Source: Lachnospiraceae bacterium (GTDB lineage: Bacteria > Bacillota > Clostridia > Lachnospirales > Lachnospiraceae). Taken from it: DNA of 8,552 nucleotides. Positions 1-6,016 of this stretch are shown piece after piece. The DNA lies in contig JAAVYC010000110.1 of assembly GCA_022790905.1 (NCBI GenBank), forward strand, positions 1 to 8,552, read 5' to 3'. A program made the translations under genes and the position numbers. The stretch's first letter is position 1, and each line of letters begins with the position of its first letter. A model generated the notes under the pieces. It ran no database searches. It was not told the DNA's origin and saw only the letters and a program-made list of their open reading frames with translations.

Positions 1-2285
1 AAACATACACAGACAAAAAAATTGAAAATCCAAGTAGAACAACGACTGAATCTACTATTCCCAATCTAAGTTCTGATGATCCTCTTTCCGATCATATAAA
101 TAACACTGAAATACATATGAGTCCGGAAGAAAAATCCAAGTGGAACCAAATAGAACATAAGGTGGATAAAGAAACCGGAAAAGGTTTATCCACGAATGAT
201 TTCACTGATGAACATTTGAATAAATTAAACAATATTGACAATGGCGCAGAAACGAATGCTATTGATTCTATTTATGTAAATAACCAAGCGCTAATCCCGC
301 ATGAAAAGAGAATTGATCTTTCCATTCCAACGAAAGTAAGCGATTTAAGAAACGATCAAATATCAAATGCCTCTAATATTACATCTGTTGATGATTTTTC
401 TCTCTCTGCTATGCAGAATAATCCTAATATCGTCGGAACTTTAGCCAATAAAATTGATTCAATTCGAGAAAATTATGTTAAAAAAAAGGATCCTATTCAT
501 ATACATGATCATGATAACAACGAAGAACTCGAAACATTGATAAAATCAAACATTACTTTTAACGATAACGATTTCTTTAGCGCAGGAAATGATTGTTGCG
601 CTTATGGAAACGGAATTTTCATTGTAATGACTTCTGATAATAAAGTATGCCGTTCTACTGACAATGGAATAAACTGGACTTTTATGGAACACACTTTTTT
701 AAATGATTTTGGAAATCATCTTAAAAACTTAAAAATCATCTTTTCTAAAAAGTTGGACAAGTTTGTATGTTATAAAAGTAATTCCGATTGTATCTTTATT
801 TCCGAAACTGGAGAAAACTGGGAAAAGATCCATATGTCAGAATTATGCGGAGATACTGAGCGTGTCTATAGTATCTGTATTGGTGCATCCGATCTGTTGG
901 TTTTAGTCTGTATCAATTACTTTCACCCTGATAAAGCGCATGTTTATGTTACATCCGATCTTATTAATTACAAACAAAAAATTGAATTTTCTCTAAATGA
1001 TAATGATGCTAACCCGATTAATATGAGTGATTTCATCTTCCACTCCAAAATAAAATTTAACAAAAATTTGAAAAAATATGTGTTTACATTTTCGGGAGAT
1101 TTATCAGATAATCCAAAATTTATCTGGTATTCTTCTGATTTACAAAATTGGCAGCTTTCTAAATATGGCAATTCATTCCTGAATATTGAGCATGCGCAAG
1201 AATTTGAATGTGCAAAAGATTATATTTTTGCATGCGGAACCTCCGAATGTTACTATTCTAAAAATGGAGAAAACTGGGAAACAATGACATCCCTTCCTAT
1301 GACAGGTACTCCTCATATAAAATATGATGGAAATGGAAAAGTGGCTTTGTTTTATCAGTCATCAACACCCCAAAACTTTACTGACGAAACCGAAACCTCT
1401 TTTACATGTTATCCATTATATATTTATATCACAAATATCAATTCTTCCACGTTCCCGAATGATTGGACTAAAATCGCTGAAATAACACATCCATCTCCTA
1501 CCGCAAGGTTTGTTGCTACGAATAGTTTTGACAGATTTCTATTTGGAATGGACTATTTAGATACTGCCCAAAATTCAACCTCAAACATCTATTATGTAAA
1601 AACAGATCATGTGGTATCTTATAAGATGTCCGAAATCTCAGATGCTTTTGATTATGTTTTGGGGAAGACAACGAACCGGAATTCTTCTGACGATATCGTA
1701 ACATTCACAAGTAACGACCAGGTCTCCCCAAGCGAATGGACCGATGTTCCGGTATTGGCAAGCGATGAAAAACATAGTTCTATTTTCAATAAAATTTCAA
1801 CAATGTTTAAGAATGTCCGTTATCTATATAAAATGATTGGAACAACGGATATATCTTCTATTGGTAACGGTACAATAACGGAAGCTGTTAGCGCATTAAA
1901 TACGAATTTAACAAAAATTAACCAATCTTTGAAATACAATCAGGTTACAGGAACTTTTGAAAAAAATATTAATAATTTTAGGCTTTATATTTCTTTAATA
2001 GGAGTTCACAATATAATTTCTGGCTACATCCAATTATCCAGCCCAATCACTTTAACCGCCTTTTCAGAAACCGGTATAAGCTTTTCTCAAAACACAGCTA
2101 TTCCATATATATCAACATTAAAAACAAATAATATTCTGATTTATGACAATATTTCAAACGGTCATTGTGCGATTAAGTTGTTTGCGACTAATGGAAAAAT
2201 TACTGCCATTCATTTTAAAAATTTAGGAAATACAACCGTTACCATTCCGGCCGCTTATTTTAGGATATTCGGAAGTTTCAACTAG
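1..2285 (+). CDS. Phage tail fibre / receptor-binding protein, 5' partial
   Basis: The frame is open from position 3 through the left edge with no stop, so the ATG at 117 is internal and the true start lies outside the window. The visible part (about 760 codons) is built like a tail fibre. Just before and after the internal Met there is a tail-type segment (HINNTEIH, then SPEEKSKWN), followed by KGLSTNDFT, a common phage tail motif. Counting from that Met, residues 127-132 are His/Asp-rich (HIHDHD). Residues about 155-500 carry several Asp-box-like turns (STDNGINW 180-187, SETGENW 229-235, SSDLQNW 339-345, SKNGENW 381-387), suggesting a BNR-type beta-propeller. Near the C-terminus, SPSEWTDVPVLAS and NVRYLYKMIGTTDISSIG match a segment common in clostridial phage tail proteins. 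The last ~110 residues look like a beta-rich tip. The likely role is binding the host surface, with the propeller possibly recognising glycans. The gene is AT-rich relative to its neighbours, which fits prophage origin. The exact family is not certain. Confidence 0.82.
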   Translation, partial: TYTDKKIENPSRTTTESTIPNLSSDDPLSDHINNTEIHMSPEEKSKWNQIEHKVDKETGKGLSTNDFTDEHLNKLNNIDNGAETNAIDSIYVNNQALIPHEKRIDLSIPTKVSDLRNDQISNASNITSVDDFSLSAMQNNPNIVGTLANKIDSIRENYVKKKDPIHIHDHDNNEELETLIKSNITFNDNDFFSAGNDCCAYGNGIFIVMTSDNKVCRSTDNGINWTFMEHTFLNDFGNHLKNLKIIFSKKLDKFVCYKSNSDCIFISETGENWEKIHMSELCGDTERVYSICIGASDLLVLVCINYFHPDKAHVYVTSDLINYKQKIEFSLNDNDANPINMSDFIFHSKIKFNKNLKKYVFTFSGDLSDNPKFIWYSSDLQNWQLSKYGNSFLNIEHAQEFECAKDYIFACGTSECYYSKNGENWETMTSLPMTGTPHIKYDGNGKVALFYQSSTPQNFTDETETSFTCYPLYIYITNINSSTFPNDWTKIAEITHPSPTARFVATNSFDRFLFGMDYLDTAQNSTSNIYYVKTDHVVSYKMSEISDAFDYVLGKTTNRNSSDDIVTFTSNDQVSPSEWTDVPVLASDEKHSSIFNKISTMFKNVRYLYKMIGTTDISSIGNGTITEAVSALNTNLTKINQSLKYNQVTGTFEKNINNFRLYISLIGVHNIISGYIQLSSPITLTAFSETGISFSQNTAIPYISTLKTNNILIYDNISNGHCAIKLFATNGKITAIHFKNLGNTTVTIPAAYFRIFGSFN

Positions 2286-2307
2286 AAAAAATACCAAGTT
2301 TTTTCTA
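2283..2307 (+). terminator. AT-only hairpin at the tail gene stop codon, weak terminator candidate
   Basis: TAGAAAAAA (2283-2291, containing the stop codon) is perfectly complementary to TTTTTTCTA (2299-2307), with a 7-nt loop. The stem holds only one GC pair, so it would be unstable. The T6 run forms the right arm rather than following the stem. It may help end transcription of the tail gene, but support is weak. Confidence 0.3.
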
Positions 2308-2587
2308 TCTACTTACCGATGGCGATATCTTGTCATATTTATACAAAAATTTGAGTAGTTTATAAGTTCGCATGATTTAAGACCGCTGCCATATTCTAGA
2401 TAGAAAGATACTTTTTTAAGTGCAGTGCAGCCACTTCCAGGATCATCATACCTATCCGGAATCAACAAACAATGACCTTCTGTAATTGATATCATCACAA
2501 TACCATACAGAAGGTCATTACTCTTTCTTTTAGCGATAGAATCAAATTTTCACAGACTCGGATTCTAAAAATTGCAAACTGATTCTA
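2286..2587. other. Intergenic boundary between phage tail gene and ABC-F gene
   Basis: This 302-bp gap separates a plus-strand phage gene from a minus-strand chromosomal gene. It holds an AT hairpin at the left end, a perfect 14-bp inverted repeat (2471-2519) and repeated GATTCTA words (2537-2587). I see no tRNA gene, integrase or lysis gene. A 60-codon minus-strand ORF (2313-2498) is open but has no ribosome binding site, so I do not call it as a gene. Convergent gene ends on both sides make this a natural place for transcription terminators or for the edge of an integrated element. Confidence 0.6.
2471..2519 (+). terminator. Perfect 14-bp inverted repeat, possible bidirectional terminator
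   Basis: AATGACCTTCTGTA (2471-2484) and TACAGAAGGTCATT (2506-2519) are exact reverse complements separated by 21 nt. On the plus strand the right arm is followed by ACTCTTTCTTTT, a pyrimidine-rich but interrupted tract. On the minus strand the hairpin is followed by GTTTGTTG. It sits between two convergent genes, which is where a shared terminator would be expected. The long loop and broken T-runs are atypical. A protein-binding site or the trace of a small mobile element is an alternative. Confidence 0.45.
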
Positions 2588-2588
2588 T
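2536..2588. repeat. Short GATTCTA direct and inverted repeats downstream of the ABC-F gene
   Basis: ATAGAATC (2536-2543) is complementary to GATTCTAT (2581-2588), and GATTCTA also occurs at 2561-2567. On the minus strand this lies immediately after the ABC-F stop codon, so alternative small hairpins can form there. None is followed by a clear T-run. Three copies of a 7-mer in about 50 AT-rich bases could be chance. Confidence 0.35.
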
Positions 2589-4144
2589 TATTTTACAACT
2601 CTCTCCACCACCCCCTCCCCTGTCAGCTCATACACCTTTTCACAGACTTCCGCAATATATTTGCGATCATGTGATACACTGATAATCACTCCCCGATAAT
2701 CTCTAAGAAGTTCTCGGATGACTGGATTGGACAGCGGCGAAAAATTGCGGCTTGGCTCATCCAATAAAAGAACATCACAGCCAGATGTATCGAGGTACAG
2801 CAGCATAACCTTCGCCCTCTGCCCACCTGACAGTTCTTTTATCGGATGTGTCATTTCCTCTGCCGTAAAACGCATACTACCCAGATAAGTGCGTATTTTC
2901 GAAATACTTTCTTTACTTCCGTCCGATAAAAATTCTATCGCCGTCTGCTCCATATCCAAAAATTCTTCATAATTTTGCGGCATATAAGCCGCTTTAAGAT
3001 CGGTTCTTTGCAGCAGTTCTTTTGCCAAAAGACGCATAAGGGTCGTCTTACCACAGCCGTTTTTTCCCACAATACAGATATGCTCTGGTCCCTGTACAAA
3101 GAGCTTTACATTGCGCGAAAGAACTAAAGAGGTCGATCCGTCTCCGTCTCCCGGAATGCAGAGCTCTCTCAATGTAAAATCTAACACAACTTTTCCATTT
3201 GGGATAAACGCTTCATTTCCAAATTTTGTAAACATCGCCTCCTCATATTCCGGCCGCTGTGTCATTTGCTCGAACTCTTTTTTAAAGCGCGCTTCATAGG
3301 CTTTTACCCGATGCATACTTTTTTTCAAAAGTTTTGCACCGTGCGGATCTCCCCTGCTGATCACATTCTGTTGATGTTCTACTTTTTGCTGGATCTGACG
3401 GAATTTTTCCTGCTGTTTCTGGTACTCTCTGCGCTCATTTTTCGCAATCTGCTCCTGTTTTTCAAATTGCAGACCTCTTGTCGTAATGTAATCCCGATAA
3501 CTCATGGAAACTACGCTGCAGCGCGGCTCTGTTTTGTGTCTCAACTGTTCGATATGGATCAACATATTTGCAGTGCGTTCTAAAAGTGTCTCATCGTGGG
3601 AAATATAAAGCACCGGAATCCTGCTTTCCCGAATAAAATTCTCCATCCAAGTCAGTGTTTCAATATCCAGATCATTAGACGGCTCATCGAAAAGAAAGAT
3701 CGTGGGTTCCTCGATCAGCACACGTATCAGCTGAACCTTGATTTTTTCGCCGCCTGAGAGCACACGAAGCGGTTCGTCTGAATAGAGACGCTCCGCCGGA
3801 AAGCCGACTTTTTTGCATAACATGGTAACCTCACCGGGATTTTTATCATAAAAGCCGTCTGCTTGTGTGAGATACTCATAAATCGTACTTTCTTGCTGAT
3901 CTCTAGGCAGTTCCTGAGGAAGATATCCAAATCGCTCTCCTGTGTGCAAAATCTCCCCCTCATATTCTGCATATTCATCCACCAGATCCGGATTATAAAT
4001 AAGCTTTAGCAGCGTACTTTTTCCATTTCCTTCCTCGCCAATGAGCGCACATTTATCTCCCTGATGAATGTTCAAATTAAAATCTTTTAATAGGACACGA
4101 TAGTCCTTTTTATGTCGTATCGTTAAATGTCTGATTTGTAACAT
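2588..4144 (-). CDS. ABC-F family ATPase, ribosome-protection type
   Basis: A 518-residue protein with two ABC ATPase domains and no membrane segment, the architecture of ABC-F factors that act on the ribosome, often displacing antibiotics or rescuing stalled translation. NBD1 has Walker A GEEGNGKST (36-44), signature LSGGEKIKVQL (129-139), Walker B with DEP (153-155), D-loop SNDLD and switch His183. A charged, helical interdomain linker spans about 205-310. NBD2 has Walker A GKNGCGKTT (360-368), signature LSGGQ (438-442), Walker B with D462-E463 and His492. The D-loop after the second Walker B is unusual: SRNFSPLS instead of the NHLD type. I chose the ATG at 4144 because GGGAGGG lies six bases upstream; a TTG eight codons earlier is in frame but has no such site. 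A dedicated promoter and an attenuator-like leader precede it. Whether it gives drug resistance, and to which class, cannot be read from the sequence. Confidence 0.9.
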   Translation of the reverse strand: MLQIRHLTIRHKKDYRVLLKDFNLNIHQGDKCALIGEEGNGKSTLLKLIYNPDLVDEYAEYEGEILHTGERFGYLPQELPRDQQESTIYEYLTQADGFYDKNPGEVTMLCKKVGFPAERLYSDEPLRVLSGGEKIKVQLIRVLIEEPTIFLFDEPSNDLDIETLTWMENFIRESRIPVLYISHDETLLERTANMLIHIEQLRHKTEPRCSVVSMSYRDYITTRGLQFEKQEQIAKNERREYQKQQEKFRQIQQKVEHQQNVISRGDPHGAKLLKKSMHRVKAYEARFKKEFEQMTQRPEYEEAMFTKFGNEAFIPNGKVVLDFTLRELCIPGDGDGSTSLVLSRNVKLFVQGPEHICIVGKNGCGKTTLMRLLAKELLQRTDLKAAYMPQNYEEFLDMEQTAIEFLSDGSKESISKIRTYLGSMRFTAEEMTHPIKELSGGQRAKVMLLYLDTSGCDVLLLDEPSRNFSPLSNPVIRELLRDYRGVIISVSHDRKYIAEVCEKVYELTGEGVVERVVK

Positions 4145-4172
4145 ATGATTCCCTCCCTGTTTCCTCAACTTG

Positions 4173-4195
4173 CAGACGACGTATGATCTCGTCTG
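4173..4195 (-). promoter_or_regulatory. Hairpin just upstream of the ABC-F ribosome binding site
   Basis: On the minus strand CAGACGA (4195-4189) pairs perfectly with TCGTCTG (4179-4173) around a 9-nt loop. Flanking TCAA and TTGA (4198 and 4168 sides) could extend it across a bulge. It lies between the end of the leader ORF and the GGGAGGG site, with no T-tract, so it is not a terminator. It could space or shape the ribosome loading region. Confidence 0.45.
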
Positions 4196-4214
4196 TTGAA
4201 ATCTATTTTGCTCT

Positions 4215-4352
4215 TTATGAAAACACGAGGGACATTAGAATTTTGTGCAAAAAAAGCCAGAGGGTATCATCCCTCCAGCCTGCATCTATGCAGGAAAATG
4301 ATGCTATAACAAAACAAAAGTACACAGGTAACGAGCATTGCACTACTTTCAT
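4215..4352 (-). CDS. Upstream leader peptide ORF (45 aa) of the ABC-F gene
   Basis: This minus-strand ORF starts at ATG 4352 and ends at TAA 4215, giving 45 residues. The N-terminal part reads MKVVQCSLPVYFCFVIASFS and the C-terminal part WLFLHKILMSLVFS. It has three cysteines and is rich in hydrophobic and aromatic residues. Its ribosome binding site is weak (AGGATAGAG, about 7-12 bases upstream). An in-frame TAG four codons before the ATG rules out a longer version. The ORF crosses both hairpins and encodes Leu-Phe-Leu from the terminator's T-tract, ending 34 bases past it. Keeping an open frame through a terminator suggests that translating it is the point: a ribosome here would melt the terminator. 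From memory and unverified, the C-terminal part resembles leader peptides of tet(M)/tet(O)-type genes. The peptide may have no function after synthesis. Confidence 0.55.
   Translation of the reverse strand: MKVVQCSLPVYFCFVIASFSCIDAGWRDDTLWLFLHKILMSLVFS
4249..4279 (-). terminator. Intrinsic terminator within the ABC-F leader
   Basis: On the minus strand GCTGGAGGG (4279-4271) pairs with CCCTCTGGC (4264-4256), nine pairs with two G-T wobbles, around the loop ATGATA. Seven T residues follow directly (4255-4249). It lies about 105 bases before the ABC-F start codon and some 185 bases into the predicted leader transcript. It could also end read-through from the DUF89 operon, which has no other terminator after it. 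Confidence 0.75.
4279..4294 (-). promoter_or_regulatory. Hairpin stacked directly before the leader terminator
   Basis: CCTGCA (4294-4289) and TGCAGG (4284-4279) form a perfect six-base stem with the tetraloop TAGA on the minus strand. It abuts the terminator stem, sharing base 4279 at most, so the two could stack coaxially or act as a pause hairpin followed by a terminator. It lies inside the upstream ORF. Confidence 0.55.
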
Positions 4353-4362
4353 GCAATCGCTC
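4333..4362 (-). promoter_or_regulatory. Hairpin enclosing the leader ORF start codon
   Basis: On the minus strand GAGC-g-ATTGCA (4362-4352, one bulged G at 4358) pairs with TGCAATGCTC (4342-4333), ten pairs around a 9-nt loop. The A of the leader ATG closes the stem and the T and G lie in the loop. The GAG that could serve as ribosome binding site is inside the stem. Folding could therefore limit initiation on the leader ORF. Confidence 0.5.
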
Positions 4363-4468
4363 TATCCTAACGTCTCAACTTGTGCCTTCTATTTTGTTAA
4401 TTCATCATCTTCCCACCGCCTTTCATCATTTTTCCATTTCATTCTTTGATTTCCACCAAAGCTTCTCC

Positions 4469-4497
4469 ATTGTAATAAAATTATATTCTATTGTCAA
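4469..4497 (-). promoter_or_regulatory. Sigma-A promoter of the ABC-F leader transcript
   Basis: On the minus strand TTGACA (4497-4492, perfect -35) and TACAAT (4474-4469, five of six -10 matches) are separated by exactly 17 bases of AT-rich DNA. The start of transcription should be near 4462. The promoter lies in the gap after the DUF89 stop codon at 4537, so the ABC-F gene has its own transcription unit. Confidence 0.85.
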
Positions 4498-4536
4498 GCC
4501 CTATTTTCATTACTCAGACCGTTTCCATTACATACA

Positions 4537-5409
4537 TCAACACACAACTCTGTTTTCATTAACCAACATTCCATGAAATGGCTCCACGTCAAATAATTTT
4601 GCAAAGAGATCACATTTACACAGGAACAGATAATAGATATTCTTCCCATATCCATTTAGAGATTCAAAATTCGCCTGCCCCTTCGCAAGGATTACATCTG
4701 CAGAATCGAGAACTTCTTTTTGCTCCTCTGTCAATTTTGAAATTACGACTCCTTGTATAGAACTATTATTTGTAATAATTGGAACTTCCTCGGTAAGCCC
4801 TACCATCTCCGCATCTTCTATCGTGGCATCGTTTAGAGCTTCCTCTCCGCGAACCATAACCGTAATATGTAATTCTGGGTAATATTTTTTCAATTGACGA
4901 ATCAGCAGTTTATCCAACACAATCTCTCCACAGTTATCCAACACATAGAGCATATTAGAACCGTTTTCTAAATCCTTTTTTAAATGCTTATATTCTTCTT
5001 CATCAATTTGATCTTTTTCATCGTCAAAAAATTCCATAAACTTTTCTTTCGTAACATTTTTGACTGCTGAAAAATCAATATAGTTCCCAATTCTCGCAAA
5101 GCGAATCGCCTCTTTTAAGGGATCTTCATTTTCACAGATCTTTTGTTCCAATTCTCCCTCTAGCTGAAGCAAAAGCTGGTTAAATTCCTGTTTCATCTCA
5201 GCGATCTTATCGTCTTTTCCAAAATATTTCTCTCTGATTTTCGTGATATCAGCTGTTAGCCACGGCGCATTTTTTTCCGACCCGCTATTTCCGATTAAAA
5301 GCATAACTTCTTTCATAAAAGCTGTCTTTTTCTCTTCATCTTTCGTATGCCCAATCAATCTCTCCTGTTGATCTATCAAACAACTCATACACTTTGAAAA
5401 TAGTATCAT
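4537..5409 (-). CDS. DUF89 / ARMT1-like metal-dependent phosphatase family protein
   Basis: A 290-residue soluble protein that spans a typical prokaryotic DUF89 domain. Recognisable motifs are DNCGE (158-162), the segment VMVRGEEALNDATIEDA (184-200) with the conserved Asn-Asp (193-194), and DVILAKGQANFES (238-250). Characterised relatives are metal-dependent phosphatases acting on sugar phosphates and damaged phosphometabolites, so a metabolite clean-up role is likely. The exact substrate is unknown. There is a CxxC pair at Cys7 and Cys10 and a second cysteine pair near the end (264-266, CKC), as seen in some prokaryotic members. I chose the ATG at 5409 because GGGAGGAGG lies seven bases upstream; an in-frame extension to 5520 has no ribosome binding site and reads through this one. 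It is the last gene of the minus-strand run, 112 bases after the 164-aa gene. I see no strong promoter of its own. Confidence 0.85.
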   Translation of the reverse strand: MILFSKCMSCLIDQQERLIGHTKDEEKKTAFMKEVMLLIGNSGSEKNAPWLTADITKIREKYFGKDDKIAEMKQEFNQLLLQLEGELEQKICENEDPLKEAIRFARIGNYIDFSAVKNVTKEKFMEFFDDEKDQIDEEEYKHLKKDLENGSNMLYVLDNCGEIVLDKLLIRQLKKYYPELHITVMVRGEEALNDATIEDAEMVGLTEEVPIITNNSSIQGVVISKLTEEQKEVLDSADVILAKGQANFESLNGYGKNIYYLFLCKCDLFAKLFDVEPFHGMLVNENRVVC

Positions 5410-5521
5410 AATGGTTCCTCCTCCCAAATTATACACCACACGTTTTTGCTTTCGTTTGATGCTTATTGCCCCAAATACCATTCTATCATCTATCCAGCTT
5501 TTATCTGCCAAATTCACCAAA

Positions 5522-6016
5522 TTAACATTTTTGCAACCGTTCCATAATACGGCTCATTCTCTCATCTGCCACGTGATATACCTTTTGCAAAGGCCACGGC
5601 AATCCCAGAATATATTCTCGGTCATTTTTGTTAAGACTTTCCAATTCTTTTAAAAACAGCGCTTCATCCTGGTAACGCTTTTTTCCAAAGTCACAGGGAT
5701 AGTATTTCCTTTTTGGATTTTCTACTTTCTCTACCACCCGCCGAAAATGCACAGAACCATATTTTCCATATTCTCTGACATAGGACACTTTTTCGATCAC
5801 AGGCTCTTCCAATGGCTTTTCCAACAAAATAATTCCCCGTTCCACATAATGGCGCCAAACCACTTTTTTTGCCTGTTCTAACGATATTGGATAGTCCACT
5901 CTTTTCACAATCTGTTCCACTGTATAGCCCAGATCTGCCAGATGTCTGATGGCCCCGCCATTTGCCACATCACTCACAAAATCCGACAACGCCCGATGAA
6001 AATATTTATTCTCCAT
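5522..6016 (-). CDS. Conserved-looking hypothetical protein, 164 aa
   Basis: I do not recognise the family. The 164-residue product is soluble and has no signal peptide or membrane segment. Residues about 20-65 look helical and could form a helix-turn-helix or small helical bundle (AIRHLADLGYTVEQIVKR, then SLEQAKKVVWRHYVE). The middle (75-115) is basic and Tyr/Arg/Lys-rich with one Cys (108). The end is charged and helical. The start ATG lies inside the last codons of the preceding gene (an 11-base overlap in another frame) and its own ribosome binding site is poor, so translation is probably coupled to that gene. Tight coupling suggests the two proteins act together, but no function is evident. 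Confidence 0.7.
   Translation of the reverse strand: MENKYFHRALSDFVSDVANGGAIRHLADLGYTVEQIVKRVDYPISLEQAKKVVWRHYVERGIILLEKPLEEPVIEKVSYVREYGKYGSVHFRRVVEKVENPKRKYYPCDFGKKRYQDEALFLKELESLNKNDREYILGLPWPLQKVYHVADERMSRIMERLQKC

Larger units (their letters stand above)
4145..4462 (-). promoter_or_regulatory. Long 5' leader / transcription attenuator of the ABC-F gene
   Basis: From the predicted transcription start near 4462 to the ABC-F ATG there are about 318 untranslated bases, unusually long for a simple leader. In order it holds a hairpin around a small ORF start (4333-4362), a 45-codon ORF (4352-4215), tandem hairpins ending in a T7 tract (4294-4249), a hairpin (4195-4173) and then the ribosome binding site. 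An intrinsic terminator inside the transcript, overlapped by a translated leader ORF, is the hallmark of ribosome-linked attenuation as proposed for tet(M) in Tn916. Leaders of this general kind are known for several ABC-F resistance genes. The structure is visible; that it acts as a switch is inferred. Confidence 0.7.

Noticed and set aside
480..540. His/Asp-rich segment in the tail protein as a sign of an embedded enzyme
   Set aside because: It is a short HIHDHD run between tail motifs and the propeller, more likely a metal-binding or linker segment in a fibre trimer than an active site.
1800..2285. Possible diversity-generating retroelement target at the tail protein C-terminus
   Set aside because: No reverse transcriptase, template repeat or adenine-variable repeat is visible in the window, and the C-terminal sequence does not look like a C-type lectin target domain.
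2313..2498. Minus-strand ORF of about 60 codons in the gap after the tail gene, with natural-looking codon use
   Set aside because: It begins with GTG/ATG inside the loop of the inverted repeat and has no ribosome binding site or recognisable domain. It could be a remnant, but I cannot support it as a gene.
3111..3583. Plus-strand ORFs of 62 and 105 codons
   Set aside because: They lie antisense within the clearly coding ABC-F gene, whose motifs are intact on the other strand.
4397..4429. Ten-codon ORF (MMKGGGKMMN) early in the ABC-F leader
   Set aside because: Its ribosome binding site is weak and it does not overlap any hairpin. It could be a second leader peptide, but tiny ORFs of this size are frequent by chance.
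4215..4462. T-box or metabolite riboswitch in the ABC-F leader
   Set aside because: I see no T-box sequence or known aptamer core; the ORF-through-terminator layout is better explained by ribosome-linked attenuation.
5428..5433. Perfect TATAAT on the minus strand just before the DUF89 gene
   Set aside because: No -35 lies 16-18 bases upstream, and the predicted start would fall inside the ribosome binding site, leaving no usable leader.
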